In this document: in pieces, positions 34,945 to 43,933 of the stretch
Layout: each line of letters starts with the position of its first letter
How positions within the stretch are numbered: position 1 is the first letter of the stretch
Source: Microbulbifer agarilyticus
Lineage (GTDB): Bacteria; Pseudomonadota; Gammaproteobacteria; Pseudomonadales; Cellvibrionaceae
Direction of reading: 5' to 3'
Assembly: GCF_020171345.1 (NCBI RefSeq)
Contig: NZ_JAIUZM010000004.1
Location: 186,001-250,000, forward strand
DNA: 64,000 nt
Notes under the pieces: model-generated
What the model was told of the DNA's origin: nothing
The model's input: the letters and a program-made list of their open reading frames with translations, nothing else
Databases searched by the model: none
Position numbers and translations under genes: made by a program

Positions 34945-36135
34945 ATGAGCGAGCAAGTTAAGGACCCCGTGGTCATCGTCGGTATCTCCCGTACCCCTAT
35001 GGGTGGCATGCAGGGAGCCCTTTCTGGCCTCAGCGCCCCCGAGTTGGGCGCAGTTGCGATTCGCGGTGCGCTGGCCGATGCCGGTGTGGATGCCGCCGAT
35101 GTCGACGAGGTGCTGATGGGGTGCGTACTGCCTGCGGGTGTTGGTCAGGCACCGGCACGCCAGGCGTCGCTGGGTGCGGGAATTCCGCAGGGAACCCCGA
35201 CCACGACCGTGAACAAGGTTTGCGGCTCCGGTATGAAGACGGTCATGATGGCACGCGACGCCCTGTTTGCTGGTGATGCGAAGGTCGTAGTTGCTGGCGG
35301 TATGGAGAGCATGAGCAATGCCCCGTACATGTTGCCCAAGGCACGCGGCGGTATGCGCCTGGGCCATGGCCAGGTGCTGGACCACATGTTTGTGGACGGG
35401 CTGGAAAATGCCGCCGATGGCCAGCTGATGGGCAATTTCGCGGAAAATACTGCGGACAAGTACAGCTTCTCCCGTGAGGAGCAGGACGAATTCGCGATTG
35501 AGTCCCTGGCCCGCGCCAATGCGGCGATCGAGTCGGGCGCGTTCGAGCGCGAGATTGCCCCGGTAACCGTGCGCAACCGTAAGGGTGATGTGGAAGTAAG
35601 CGTGGATGAGGCACCCGGCAATGCGCGTCCAGACAAGATTCCGGCACTGCGCCCCGCGTTTCGCAAGGACGGTACTGTAACCGCAGCGAACGCCAGCTCT
35701 ATTTCCGATGGAGCCGCAGCGCTGGTACTGATGCGCGAGAGCGAAGCCAAGGCCCGTGGTATCAAGGTGCTGGCGGTATTGCGTGGTCAGACCCAGTATG
35801 CCCATGCGCCTGAGTGGTTTACCACGGCACCGGTCTCCGCGATGGCGAACCTGCTGGAAAAGACCGGCTGGAGCAGTACCGATGTTGACCTGTTCGAGAT
35901 CAATGAGGCATTCGCGGTTGTTACCATGGCGGCGATGAAGGACCTGGATTTGCCGCGCGCGAAGGTAAACGTGAACGGTGGCGCCTGCGCACTGGGTCAC
36001 CCGCTTGGTGCCAGTGGTGCCCGTGTGATCGTTACCCTGTTGGCGGCGCTGGAAAATCGCGATTTGAAGAAAGGTGTTGCCAGCCTGTGTATCGGTGGCG
36101 GTGAAGCGACGGCTGTTGCGATCGAACGCCCCTGA
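34945..36135 (+). CDS. atoB: Acetyl-CoA C-acetyltransferase (thiolase)
   Basis: A 396-residue thiolase that joins or cleaves acetyl-CoA units. The nucleophile Cys is C93 in NKVCGSGMKTV. The C-terminal catalytic segments NVNGGACALGHPLGASGAR (His) and CIGGGEATAVAIE (Cys) are present, as is the DLFEINEAFAV block. It is similar to biosynthetic thiolases (AtoB, PhaA); degradative FadA is usually paired with fadB, and no fadB is adjacent. It is monocistronic, with a bidirectional terminator after it. A perfect TATAAT at 34861-34866 could be its -10 element, but no -35 lies at the right distance. Confidence 0.9.
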   Translation: MSEQVKDPVVIVGISRTPMGGMQGALSGLSAPELGAVAIRGALADAGVDAADVDEVLMGCVLPAGVGQAPARQASLGAGIPQGTPTTTVNKVCGSGMKTVMMARDALFAGDAKVVVAGGMESMSNAPYMLPKARGGMRLGHGQVLDHMFVDGLENAADGQLMGNFAENTADKYSFSREEQDEFAIESLARANAAIESGAFEREIAPVTVRNRKGDVEVSVDEAPGNARPDKIPALRPAFRKDGTVTAANASSISDGAAALVLMRESEAKARGIKVLAVLRGQTQYAHAPEWFTTAPVSAMANLLEKTGWSSTDVDLFEINEAFAVVTMAAMKDLDLPRAKVNVNGGACALGHPLGASGARVIVTLLAALENRDLKKGVASLCIGGGEATAVAIERP

Positions 36136-36162
36136 TTAAGCGGCACGAGAGTATTCTTCCAG

Positions 36163-36200
36163 CATAAAAAAACGGAGGCTTAGGCCTCCGTTTTTTTATG
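36163..36200. terminator. Bidirectional terminator between atoB and dolP
   Basis: AAAAAAACGGAGGC (to 36179), a TTAG loop, and GCCTCCGTTTTTTT (from 36184) form a perfect palindrome with A and T runs on both sides. It serves both convergent genes. Confidence 0.95.
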
Positions 36201-36214
36201 CGTGAAAGCTGTGT

Positions 36215-36814
36215 CTAATCGATGTACTCCACCGCTTTTACCACTTTCTGCACACCGCCCACGGTGCGGGTTTTCTCCGCCGCATTTTCCGCTTCCTGAC
36301 GGGTGAGCAAGCCCATCAGATAAACCACACCGTTTTCGGTGACGACCTTAATGCGCCCGCTGTCGATTTCCTTATCGGTCATCAGGGCACCTTTTACCTT
36401 GGTGGTAAGCCAGGTGTCGCTGGTACGGGCCAGTACGGACGTGGTGCCACGCACCTGAATCTCGTTGTATACCTGGCGCACAGAGTGCACCTGCTGTGCC
36501 GTTTGCCCAGCGAGATTGCGCAAGTCATTACTGGAGACCTGTCCGGTCAGTAGTACCACGCCGTTAAAGCTGGTGATGTCGATATTGGATTCCTTCAGCT
36601 CCGGGTGCGCTTTGCGCAGGTTGACCTTGGTGATGGTTTCCAGTTGCTGGTCATCGATGTAGGTGCCAAAACTGCGCTCGCCCGGATCTGGCTGAATTGG
36701 ACCGTCGTGGGTGGCATCCAGCACGGTTGCACATCCGCCCAACAGCGCCAGCAAGCCACCACTAACAAGAGTTTTCAGGGATGCGGAAAATGTTTTTTTC
36801 GCGCTCGATCGCAT
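36215..36814 (-). CDS. dolP: BON-domain outer-membrane lipoprotein DolP (YraP)
   Basis: A 199-residue lipoprotein. The N-terminal signal ends with the lipobox LALLGGC (Cys near 28). Two BON domains follow (about 55-120, with NIDITSFNGVVLLTGQVSSNDL; and about 128-195, with IKVVTENGVVYLMGLLTRQEAENA). DolP binds anionic phospholipids at the outer membrane and helps keep it intact, locating at division sites in E. coli. The residue after Cys is Ala, which allows outer-membrane targeting. It sits three bases from the diaA stop, in the conserved lpoA-yraN-diaA-dolP order. Confidence 0.93.
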   Translation of the reverse strand: MRSSAKKTFSASLKTLVSGGLLALLGGCATVLDATHDGPIQPDPGERSFGTYIDDQQLETITKVNLRKAHPELKESNIDITSFNGVVLLTGQVSSNDLRNLAGQTAQQVHSVRQVYNEIQVRGTTSVLARTSDTWLTTKVKGALMTDKEIDSGRIKVVTENGVVYLMGLLTRQEAENAAEKTRTVGGVQKVVKAVEYID

Positions 36815-36817
36815 GGA

Positions 36818-37411
36818 TTATTCCTCGAATCCGCCAAACAGACTGCTGTCGATCAGATCGCACAGACAGAAAAGTATTAATAATTGAACCTGGTGCACTT
36901 CTGAAGCGACTGCGGAGGGTACCCGCAATTCGATGTCGTGCACGTCCAGGAGCGCCGTGCAGTCTCCATCCGCTTCGCCACCGGTCAGAGCCAGCACGCC
37001 CATATCGCGGTCGTGTGCAGCGCGGATGGCTTGCACCAGATTGGAGTCCTGACCGTCGGTGCTGATGATCACCAGCAAATCACCGGGCTGGCCCAGTGCG
37101 CGAATCTGGCGCGCGTAGGATTCGGCGCGGCCATGATTACTGGCAACGGTGCCTGTGGTTACCGCATCGCCATTCAGTGCAATGGCCGGCAGGCCCGGTC
37201 GCTCGCGCTCGAAGCCCCCCATCAATTGGGCGGAAAAGCTTTGCGCAAGTGCGCCACTGAGTCCGTTGCCACAGATCAGGAGCTTATTCTCGGCCAGCAG
37301 GGTGTGCACGATCATTTCGCTGGCTTCGGCAATATAGGGTGCCAAAAGTTCACCGGCATTCATGGTGGCTTCAATGCTGCGGTGAAATAGGGTTACCACT
37401 CTCTGTTCCAT
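36818..37411 (-). CDS. diaA: SIS-domain protein DiaA, DnaA initiator-associating
   Basis: A 197-residue protein of the GmhA/DiaA SIS family. It has LLICGNGLSGALAQSFSAQLMGGFERERPGLPAIAL, close to the sugar-phosphate isomerase loop, then GDLLVIISTDGQDSNLVQAIRAAHD, and a C-terminal HQVQLLILFCLCDLIDSSLFG. DiaA tetramers bind several DnaA molecules and promote initiation at oriC. DiaA and GmhA are hard to tell apart by motif; the position between yraN and dolP, as in E. coli, favours DiaA. Catalytic residues of GmhA (Glu/His pair) are only partly conserved. Confidence 0.88.
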   Translation of the reverse strand: MEQRVVTLFHRSIEATMNAGELLAPYIAEASEMIVHTLLAENKLLICGNGLSGALAQSFSAQLMGGFERERPGLPAIALNGDAVTTGTVASNHGRAESYARQIRALGQPGDLLVIISTDGQDSNLVQAIRAAHDRDMGVLALTGGEADGDCTALLDVHDIELRVPSAVASEVHQVQLLILFCLCDLIDSSLFGGFEE

Positions 37412-37442
37412 GTACTCTGTGTATTCCTGTGAGTGAGCCTAT

Positions 37443-37802
37443 TTATTGCCCGAAGGCATTTTGTATCCAATCAATGTTGAGTGGTCCATCACCGTTTCCG
37501 CGCTCGATCGTCACAACATCGAAGCGACAGGGGCAATCCAGTCTGCGTAATTGCAGGTAGCCGTTGGCCGTGGTGAGTAATTTTCGCTGTTTTCGGTAGT
37601 CAATGGAAAGCCCGGCGCCACCAAAAGTCCGGTTGCGCCGGTAGCGTACCTCGACAAACACCAAGGTATTTCCATCGCGCGCGATCAAATCAATTTCGCC
37701 GAAGCGCCCGCGAAAGTTGCGCTCTACGATACGCAGGCCCGCGGCAACCAGGTGCCCCTCGGCCTGCGCTTCCATCTGGTTGCCGATACTTGTGGTGTCC
37801 AT
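37443..37802 (-). CDS. yraN: YraN family endonuclease-like protein (UPF0102)
   Basis: A 119-residue protein with the restriction-endonuclease-like core: GLRIVERNFRGRFGEIDLIARDGNTLVFVEVRYR, giving the E-x-D-...-E-V-x-Y/K pattern of the UPF0102 family, then GGAGLSIDYRKQRKLLTTANGYL. Activity is not established for the family; some members act on nucleic acid. It lies between lpoA and diaA. Confidence 0.92.
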   Translation of the reverse strand: MDTTSIGNQMEAQAEGHLVAAGLRIVERNFRGRFGEIDLIARDGNTLVFVEVRYRRNRTFGGAGLSIDYRKQRKLLTTANGYLQLRRLDCPCRFDVVTIERGNGDGPLNIDWIQNAFGQ

Positions 37803-37848
37803 GAAATTCCTTTTCGATGGATGTGTGTCAGTGAGTGCCCGCTACCCC

Positions 37849-39711
37849 TCAATTCTGCGTGATGGGTACCGGTGCTCCCTTGTTGATCCTGGCCCAGATC
37901 TGTTCGCGCACAATACGGCCGTCTGCACTCAGGCTGAGCGCTCCGGTGAGTCCGTATACCTGCTGGTCCGGGAACTGGCGAAGAATCGGCAGGCGTGGGT
38001 ACAGGCGGAAGGCATCGGCGCCCAGTGCATACAGGCGAGCAAAGGCTGGGGCCGGTGCCGCCTGTTCGACGATATTCTGCTTGGTTTCGTTATGGTCCTC
38101 AAACAGCCACGGCAGCGCGGTAAAGCGCACACCGTTGAGGTCCCTATCCCGCTGGCGGTCGATGTTGCCGGCAAAGATCTGCGAAGTGGAGTAAACCGGC
38201 AGCTCGCCCGCGTAGAAGAACGACAGCATCGGTTTGATCTGGCGTGCCTGCTGAGGCTGCGCCAGTACAAACAGCATGTCGACATCGCCGCGACGGCGCG
38301 GGGTGAACTTGAGCGGGGTCGACAGAGCGCTGCGCAGGGCGCGCTCACGCTCTTTACTCTCAGAAATCAGCAGGGCGTCGCTCACCAGCTGCGAGAAGTT
38401 GGAGTTATCCCGGTAGTTGCGACTGACGCTCACGGTACCGCCAAGGCGGTTCCACTCTTCGGTGAATGCGGTCAGTCCGCGCTGGCCCCAGCCGGACTCG
38501 GGGGCTAGGATCATGGCCTGACGGTGGCCCTGGAGGAACGCTTGCTGGGCTACCTGGCGGGCTTCATCTTCGATGGCGAGGCCAAATTGCACCAGGTCGT
38601 CGGTCAGGCGGCCCTCATCGCCGTAGTTCAGGGCGAGGGTCGCCACCGGCAGCTTTTCGGTGGCGAGAAGGTTGGCGACCTTGCTCTTGTCGAGCGGGCC
38701 GACAATTGCCTGGGCACCACCGTTGACGGCCGCCTGGTAGATCTCTTCAAACGGCTGCTCGGTACCGGTGTCATACACCTGTACCTGCGGCGTGGGCGCA
38801 CCGGCGTCCAGCGCGCTGTAGTAGGCCGCCATAAAGCCATCGCGGATTGCGCGGCCGGCGGAGCCCAGCGGGCCGGACAGCGGCAGCAGCAGGGCGACAT
38901 TTTGCGCCGGTTGCGTGGCCAGTTGCTCCAGCAGCTGCAGGGCCTGCGGCGGGTGGCTGACCGCGGGGTGGGTCGGCCACTGCTGGCGCCAGCGGCTCAG
39001 CTCGCTCAGTTGGGTGCTGATATCGGCCTGGGTATCGCGGCCGATCAATGCCAACTGGTACCAGGCGCGCATCTGTGGCGACAGGCTCTCATCGGCGCGC
39101 AGGCGCAGCTCGGCGGAGGGCAACTGGGTCAGCAGCTGCCACAGGCCATCGTTGTTGGTAAAGGTTGCCTGGTCATCCAGAGGCAGGCCGGCGATGCGCT
39201 GCCGCTCCTGGATGCCGCTGTCGATATCGCCCATCAGGCCCCACAGGTCCGCGCGCAGGTTGCGCAGCGGCAATGCGGTAGTGGCCGGGATTTCAAACCA
39301 GGACTGTTCCAGTCGGGGTGCGCTTACCAGGTCCAGGGCGGTGAAAAACTCGTCGTCGGCCGCCAGCGCGCTACCGTAGACTTGCGCGTACTGGGCGTAT
39401 TCCGAATTGGTCAGCTGAGCCGGGTCAATACTGCTGGCGGTCTGCAGAACCGTCGCGTTATCGCCCAATCCGTATAGAATGGCGGCCGCCTGCAGCTGCG
39501 CCTGATCTTTTTGCGGCGAAGGCAGCTGGCGCGCCTCGCTCAACAGGCGAATGGCGCTCTGGCGGTTGGCGGTTTCCGCATCGCTGGGCGCGGCGGCAAC
39601 CGGGTTGCCGGGCTGGGTACTGGGCGTCTGGCAACCGGTCAGGGCCAGAGCCAGAGTGCCTGCAGCCAGGCTATTCAAAATGAAGGGGATACGCCGGGAA
39701 AGGGCGGACAT
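37849..39711 (-). CDS. lpoA: Penicillin-binding protein activator LpoA
   Basis: A 620-residue outer-membrane lipoprotein. The signal ends with LALTGC (lipobox; Cys about 22). A helical TPR-like N-terminal domain (about 45-270) precedes a periplasmic-binding-protein-like C-terminal domain (about 285-615), with VALLLPLSGPLGSAGRAIRDGFMAAYY and AMILAPESGWGQRGLTAF, as in E. coli LpoA. It reaches through the peptidoglycan to stimulate the transpeptidase of PBP1a. Chosen ATG at 39711 has GGGAGAAG upstream; the longer frame adds five residues. Its start lies only 35 bases from that of the divergent rsmI. Confidence 0.93.
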   Translation of the reverse strand: MSALSRRIPFILNSLAAGTLALALTGCQTPSTQPGNPVAAAPSDAETANRQSAIRLLSEARQLPSPQKDQAQLQAAAILYGLGDNATVLQTASSIDPAQLTNSEYAQYAQVYGSALAADDEFFTALDLVSAPRLEQSWFEIPATTALPLRNLRADLWGLMGDIDSGIQERQRIAGLPLDDQATFTNNDGLWQLLTQLPSAELRLRADESLSPQMRAWYQLALIGRDTQADISTQLSELSRWRQQWPTHPAVSHPPQALQLLEQLATQPAQNVALLLPLSGPLGSAGRAIRDGFMAAYYSALDAGAPTPQVQVYDTGTEQPFEEIYQAAVNGGAQAIVGPLDKSKVANLLATEKLPVATLALNYGDEGRLTDDLVQFGLAIEDEARQVAQQAFLQGHRQAMILAPESGWGQRGLTAFTEEWNRLGGTVSVSRNYRDNSNFSQLVSDALLISESKERERALRSALSTPLKFTPRRRGDVDMLFVLAQPQQARQIKPMLSFFYAGELPVYSTSQIFAGNIDRQRDRDLNGVRFTALPWLFEDHNETKQNIVEQAAPAPAFARLYALGADAFRLYPRLPILRQFPDQQVYGLTGALSLSADGRIVREQIWARINKGAPVPITQN

Positions 39712-39746
39712 ATTCTTCTCCCACAAAACTTATTCTGGAGTGAACT

Positions 39747-40589
39747 ATGGGGCTTGATACAGCGGTGCTATATATCGTCGCGACGCCCATTGGCAATTTG
39801 GCTGATATGGTACCGCGAGCCGTTGAAGTTCTACAATCCGCTGATTTGGTGGCGGCAGAGGACACCCGTCACAGTCAGAGACTTTTTTCCCACTTTTCCA
39901 TCGATACACCCCTGGTTGCGTACCATGACCACTCGGACGATCAGCGTACCAACAAGATTCTCGAGCGTCTCGCGCAAGGGCAGACGGTGGCACTTATTTC
40001 CGATGCGGGCACCCCGCTGATCTCCGATCCGGGCTACCGGCTGGTGCGCGATGCCCGTGAACAGGGTTTCCAGGTGGTGCCCATTCCCGGGCCCTGTGCC
40101 TTTGTGGCGGCACTGTCCGCTGCCGGGTTGCCCAGCGACCGCTTCTCATTCGAGGGCTTTTTACCCGCCAAGTCGCAGGCGCGGGCCAAGGCGCTGGATG
40201 CCTTGGCCGGGGAAACGCGCACCATGGTGTTCTATGAAGCGCCCCACCGGGTGCTGGATACCCTTGAGGCCATGGCGGAAAGCTTTGGCGGCGAGCGCGA
40301 GGCGGTGATCGCGCGCGAGCTGACCAAGGCCTTTGAGACCATCCAGCTGATGCCGCTTGCGGAGCTGGTGGAGTGGGTGCGCGCAGACAGCAACCAGCAG
40401 CGCGGCGAGATTGTGCTGCTGGTGCGCGGTGCCGCGGAGTCAAAAGCCGCGGAGCTGGACGCAGAGTCAGAGCGGGTGATGAAACTGCTGCTGGCCGAGT
40501 TGCCGCCCAAGCGCGCTGCAGCGGTGGCGGCGGAGATCACCGGGGTGAACAAAAAGGTGCTGTACAACTGGTCGCTGGCGCAGAAATAG
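39747..40589 (+). CDS. rsmI: 16S rRNA 2'-O-ribose C1402 methyltransferase
   Basis: A 280-residue SAM-dependent tetrapyrrole-methylase-fold enzyme. The family signature LYIVATPIGNLADMVPRAVEVL opens the protein; ALISDAGTPLISDPGYRLVRDA, VPIPGPCAFVAALSAAGLP and FYEAPHRVLDTLEAM follow. It methylates the ribose of C1402 in the 30S P site with RsmH, whose gene is at 42995. The C-terminal helical part (KKVLYNWSLAQK) is typical. The divergent lpoA-rsmI pair and the rnpB gene just downstream are conserved in gammaproteobacteria. GGAG lies upstream of the ATG. Confidence 0.96.
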   Translation: MGLDTAVLYIVATPIGNLADMVPRAVEVLQSADLVAAEDTRHSQRLFSHFSIDTPLVAYHDHSDDQRTNKILERLAQGQTVALISDAGTPLISDPGYRLVRDAREQGFQVVPIPGPCAFVAALSAAGLPSDRFSFEGFLPAKSQARAKALDALAGETRTMVFYEAPHRVLDTLEAMAESFGGEREAVIARELTKAFETIQLMPLAELVEWVRADSNQQRGEIVLLVRGAAESKAAELDAESERVMKLLLAELPPKRAAAVAAEITGVNKKVLYNWSLAQK

Positions 40590-40627
40590 CGAATTTCGTG
40601 TTATCGGCGCGAGCCGGTGAAATTGTC

Positions 40628-40656
40628 TTGCATCCCGCACCCCCGGTCATTAACCT
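40628..40656 (+). promoter_or_regulatory. Promoter of rnpB
   Basis: TTGCAT (40628-40633) and TAACCT (40651-40656) are 17 bp apart; transcription would begin close to 40664, at the mature 5' end of the RNase P RNA. Confidence 0.5.
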
Positions 40657-40664
40657 TCGCGCCC

Positions 40665-41040
<376 letters not shown>

Positions 41041-41226
41041 AAATGCTTAAAAAGTAGGCCTTTGCCTGCATATTGGGTCGGTGTGCTGTTTCAGTGCGCT
41101 CGGCCAATCGATATAAAGCCCATTCTGGTACCCGCTGCCAGGTGGGCTTGTATTTCTCTGCTGTTGGGCCTGTCGCATCTGCGCTTATCGGGTGCTGGCG
41201 CACACTTCCCTTGCGCTACCAGGGGC

Positions 41227-41901
41227 TCACTTCTGCAGTAACAGTCCGCATTCCCGATGCTCTTCACCCTTGGTGGGGTCAAAGTACACATCATTATCCG
41301 GTAGCTCGTTCTCGTATACGTATTCTTCCACATCAATTTCCTTGAGGTGGAACATGGGCGCTACGCGAATGGTGCCATGGTTGCCCTTGGTAAACACATC
41401 CAGGCCCTTGCGGTGCGCATTCTGATCGTGGCGGATGCCATTCAGCCACACGTCCGGCTTGAGCTCTTCCATAGCGCGGTTAAACGGTTCCAGCTTTACC
41501 GTGCGGGAGAAGAAGTCGTGCTCCGGAGTGTCCAGTGGCGGAATCCCACCGTACACCGCGTTGTAATGCGCCGCGGACATCTTGGGTGAATAGGTGTACA
41601 GGTTCAGGTCCAGAAGCTTGATGACTTTCTCGATATGGCGATAGGTTTCCGGCGTGTTGTAGCCGTGATCCACCCAGATAACGGGGATGTCCGGCTTGGC
41701 ACGGGTTACCAGGTGCAGGAATGCGATTGCCAGGGGGCGAAAGTTGGTGAACACCACCGGGTTTTGGGCCTCGGCGATGGTGAACTCCATGATTTCACTG
41801 GGCTTGCTGTCTTTGAAACGCTGGTTGAGAGCGTCCAGGTCGGCACCGTGATGGAAGGTGCGGGCGGCGCTTTGCGTGCTCAGTCCTGCTGAAAGGCCCA
41901 T
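41227..41901 (-). CDS. Phosphoadenosine phosphosulfate reductase family protein (CysH-like)
   Basis: A 224-residue protein with the adenine-nucleotide alpha-hydrolase-like fold of CysH: IPVIWVDHGYNTPETYRHIEKVIKLLDLNLYTYSPKM matches the VDTGY/PETY region. VWLNGIRHDQNAHRKGLDVF corresponds to the R-x-x-Q-s-x-xR block, and the C-terminal RECGLLLQK keeps the catalytic Cys of the ECGIH tail. It lacks the two Cys pairs that bind [4Fe-4S] in APS reductases, so it would be cluster-free. The substrate P-loop (normally S-x-S-x-G) reads VVFTNFRPLAIAF, a clear departure. I therefore place it in the family without naming it cysH. ATG 41901 was chosen for start (MGLSAGLST). It follows rnpB on the opposite strand. 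Confidence 0.7.
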   Translation of the reverse strand: MGLSAGLSTQSAARTFHHGADLDALNQRFKDSKPSEIMEFTIAEAQNPVVFTNFRPLAIAFLHLVTRAKPDIPVIWVDHGYNTPETYRHIEKVIKLLDLNLYTYSPKMSAAHYNAVYGGIPPLDTPEHDFFSRTVKLEPFNRAMEELKPDVWLNGIRHDQNAHRKGLDVFTKGNHGTIRVAPMFHLKEIDVEEYVYENELPDNDVYFDPTKGEEHRECGLLLQK

Positions 41902-42334
41902 GCTAAAGAATTCCTGCTGAAAATTGGATATGGCAAAGCTACAGCGACTCAACCGGTATTAAAAATAATAAAAGCTGATTTTTATATGCCTCTAGGTTCT
42001 ATTTGTCTGGTTGGGGCTTGCCTCACCGGCTCGACCTGCGGGTCTCTGGTCGTGTGGGTAAGTTCAGGAATGGCGGAAAAAGCATCTTTCGGCGCAAAAA
42101 TCCTCTCGAGACTGTTCCAGTTGCTTTGAACGCTGTAAGTGCCCGCTCACATCTACGATTTTTTATGCCTGTCATGGCACTTTGGCGCGAAGTTAAAGTG
42201 GTTTATTAGGTTGGCAGAGTAAGTGCTTGCTTTGCAGCTCTTTTGTGCCGCCTTACATGTGCCGAAAATGTGACCACTTCGCCTGTAGCCCGCGAAATTA
42301 CTGGGCCCTTTCTACTTTTCTCCCCTCTATTTCC
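41902..42334. other. Non-coding stretch between the CysH-like gene and the mraZ promoter
   Basis: About 430 bases, fairly A/T-rich for this genome. Short open frames here lack ribosome binding sites and family sequence. It must hold the promoter of the minus-strand CysH-like gene, which I cannot place. I see no repeat or RNA gene. Confidence 0.5.
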
Positions 42335-42362
42335 TTGACTTTGCTCCGCTCAGATTTATAGT
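42335..42362 (+). promoter_or_regulatory. Promoter of the dcw cluster (mraZ promoter)
   Basis: TTGACT (42335-42340) and TATAGT (42357-42362) are 16 bp apart. Transcription would start near 42369, directly before the GTGG boxes, giving a leader of about 150 bases to mraZ. Confidence 0.75.
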
Positions 42363-42369
42363 GTCGTAG

Positions 42370-42424
42370 GTGGAGAAAAGTGGAAAATTGTGGGTGATTG
42401 TGGGGTCTTGGTGGTTGTGAGTGG
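42370..42424 (+). promoter_or_regulatory. Six GTGG boxes, probable MraZ operator
   Basis: GTGG occurs at 42370, 42380, 42390, 42400, 42411 and 42421, that is at steps of 10, 10, 10, 11 and 10 bases, so all boxes face one side of the helix. MraZ is known to repress its own operon by binding direct repeats of TGGGN-like boxes about one helical turn apart. The array begins at the inferred transcription start, where binding would block initiation or escape. Confidence 0.8.
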
Positions 42425-42521
42425 TTGTTTACCCACATTCGCCAGCCATTTAGAGCAATTCCCCCGCTTTTCTGATTAAAAACTGTGCATTTGAAATGGG
42501 AAGCTGAGCAGCGGCAGATTC

Positions 42522-42965
42522 ATGTATCTGGGTAGCCACGCAATCAATATGGATGCCAAGGGGCGTCTGGCGATTCCGGCGCGAGTAAGAGACTCGCTGC
42601 TGGAAGATTGTGATGGTCGTCTGGTTGTGACGGCGCATACGGAAGAGCGCTGCTTACTCGTCTATCCTGATGCACAGTGGCGCGAAATTCTTCCAAAGAT
42701 TGAAGCGCTGTCCAGTTTCAACAAGGTGGCGCGCCGGGCCCAGCGCTTGCTGATCGGTTATGCCTGCGAGCTGCAGGTTGACGCTAATGGCCGGGTATTG
42801 ATTCCACCGACCCTGCGCGAGTACGCCGGGCTTGAGAAAAAGCTGATGCTGGTGGGGCAGGGCAAGAAGTTGGAGTTGTGGAGCGAAGACCGCTGGATGC
42901 ATTGGCTCGACGACAGCGAAGGGGATGGTGAGATGCCCGAAGAGATGGCTTCTCTCTCTCTGTAA
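42522..42965 (+). CDS. mraZ: Transcriptional regulator MraZ
   Basis: A 147-residue protein made of two swapped-hairpin AbrB-like domains: [26 protein letters not shown] (residues 1-26) and [24 protein letters not shown] (about 80-103), each with the D-x-[KN]-G-R-[LV]-x-I-P motif. It forms rings that bind repeats ahead of its own gene and controls the division and cell-wall operon. The ATG at 42522 fits the family start; the ribosome binding site is poor. It lies 29 bp before rsmH. Confidence 0.96.
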   Translation: MYLGSHAINMDAKGRLAIPARVRDSLLEDCDGRLVVTAHTEERCLLVYPDAQWREILPKIEALSSFNKVARRAQRLLIGYACELQVDANGRVLIPPTLREYAGLEKKLMLVGQGKKLELWSEDRWMHWLDDSEGDGEMPEEMASLSL

Positions 42966-42994
42966 ACGAATTTAACCAAGAGCAGGAGAAAGGG

Positions 42995-43933
42995 GTGTCC
43001 CAGGATCTGCATCGCAGTGTGTTGTTACGCGAGGCTGTGGACGCCCTGGTGGTGGACCCCGACGGCTTTTATATAGATGGCACTTTCGGTCGTGGCGGCC
43101 ACAGTGCGCTGGTACTGGAACAGCTCGGGGAGGCCGGTAGCCTGCTGGCGGTGGATAAAGATCCACAAGCCATCGAGTACGCGGGTGAGCGTTTTGCTGG
43201 GGAGTCGCGTTTTGCGATCTGGCATGGCTCTTTTGCCGATATGGATGAGGCGGCCGCAGGAAAGATGGGGCAGGTGTCCGGCATCTTGCTGGACCTCGGC
43301 GTCTCCTCACCACAGTTGGATCAGGCCGAGCGCGGGTTCAGCTTTATGCAGGATGGGCCGCTGGATATGCGCATGGATACCAGTCGCGGCATGAGCGCTG
43401 CCGATTGGGTGAACACGGAATCCGAGTCTGAAATGGCGCGGGTGTTTAAGGAGTACGGCGAAGAGCGTTTTGCACGCCGTATGGCTGCAGCCATTGCCAA
43501 ACGCCGGGTCGAAAAGCCATTTGAGCGCACGCTTGATCTGGCAGAGGTGGTGAAGGCTGCAAACCCTGCTTGGGAAAAGGGTAAGCACCCGGCCACGCGC
43601 GTGTTCCAGGCAATACGCATACATATAAATGGTGAGTTGGACGATCTTTATCAGGCGCTGGACAAGTCGCTACAGCTGTTAAAGCCCGGTGGGCGTCTGG
43701 TCATTATCAGTTTCCACTCACTGGAAGACCGTATCGTGAAGCGTTTTATTCGCGAGCAAGAAAAGGGGCCGCAGTTGCCGCGCGGATTGCCGGTGATGGA
43801 CAGCCAAATAAACAAAACTCTGCGCTCTGTGGGTAAAGCGGTCAAGGCTGAGGCGCAGGAGGTTGGAGAGAACGTTCGCTCAAGAAGTGCCGTGATGCGA
43901 GTGGCGGAACGCTTGCCGGGTCGGGCGCAATAA
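42995..43933 (+). CDS. rsmH: 16S rRNA (cytosine(1402)-N(4))-methyltransferase
   Basis: A 312-residue SAM-dependent methyltransferase. It contains [13 protein letters not shown], the SAM motif [12 protein letters not shown], and [14 protein letters not shown], the insertion domain, and [30 protein letters not shown]. The C-terminal [20 protein letters not shown] is diagnostic. It adds N4-methyl to C1402, the same nucleotide 2'-O-methylated by RsmI. The GTG start has AGGAGAAAGG directly upstream. It abuts ftsL with no gap. Confidence 0.97.
   Translation: MSQDLHRSVLLREAVDALVVDPDGFYIDGTFGRGGHSALVLEQLGEAGSLLAVDKDPQAIEYAGERFAGESRFAIWHGSFADMDEAAAGKMGQVSGILLDLGVSSPQLDQAERGFSFMQDGPLDMRMDTSRGMSAADWVNTESESEMARVFKEYGEERFARRMAAAIAKRRVEKPFERTLDLAEVVKAANPAWEKGKHPATRVFQAIRIHINGELDDLYQALDKSLQLLKPGGRLVIISFHSLEDRIVKRFIREQEKGPQLPRGLPVMDSQINKTLRSVGKAVKAEAQEVGENVRSRSAVMRVAERLPGRAQ

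Noticed and set aside
34900-36000. A 366-codon open frame opposite the thiolase gene
   Set aside because: Shadow of atoB; no ribosome binding site and no family sequence.
36818-37411. GmhA (sedoheptulose-7-phosphate isomerase) instead of DiaA
   Set aside because: Motifs allow either, but the dolP-diaA-yraN-lpoA order favours DiaA; no heptose genes adjoin.
41041-41226. Possible terminator or small gene after rnpB
   Set aside because: Only a four-pair AGGC/GCCT element without a T run; no open frame with a start signal.
42370-42424. The GTGG array as a CRISPR or microsatellite
   Set aside because: Spacing matches one helical turn, boxes are only four bases, and the location fits MraZ operator biology better.
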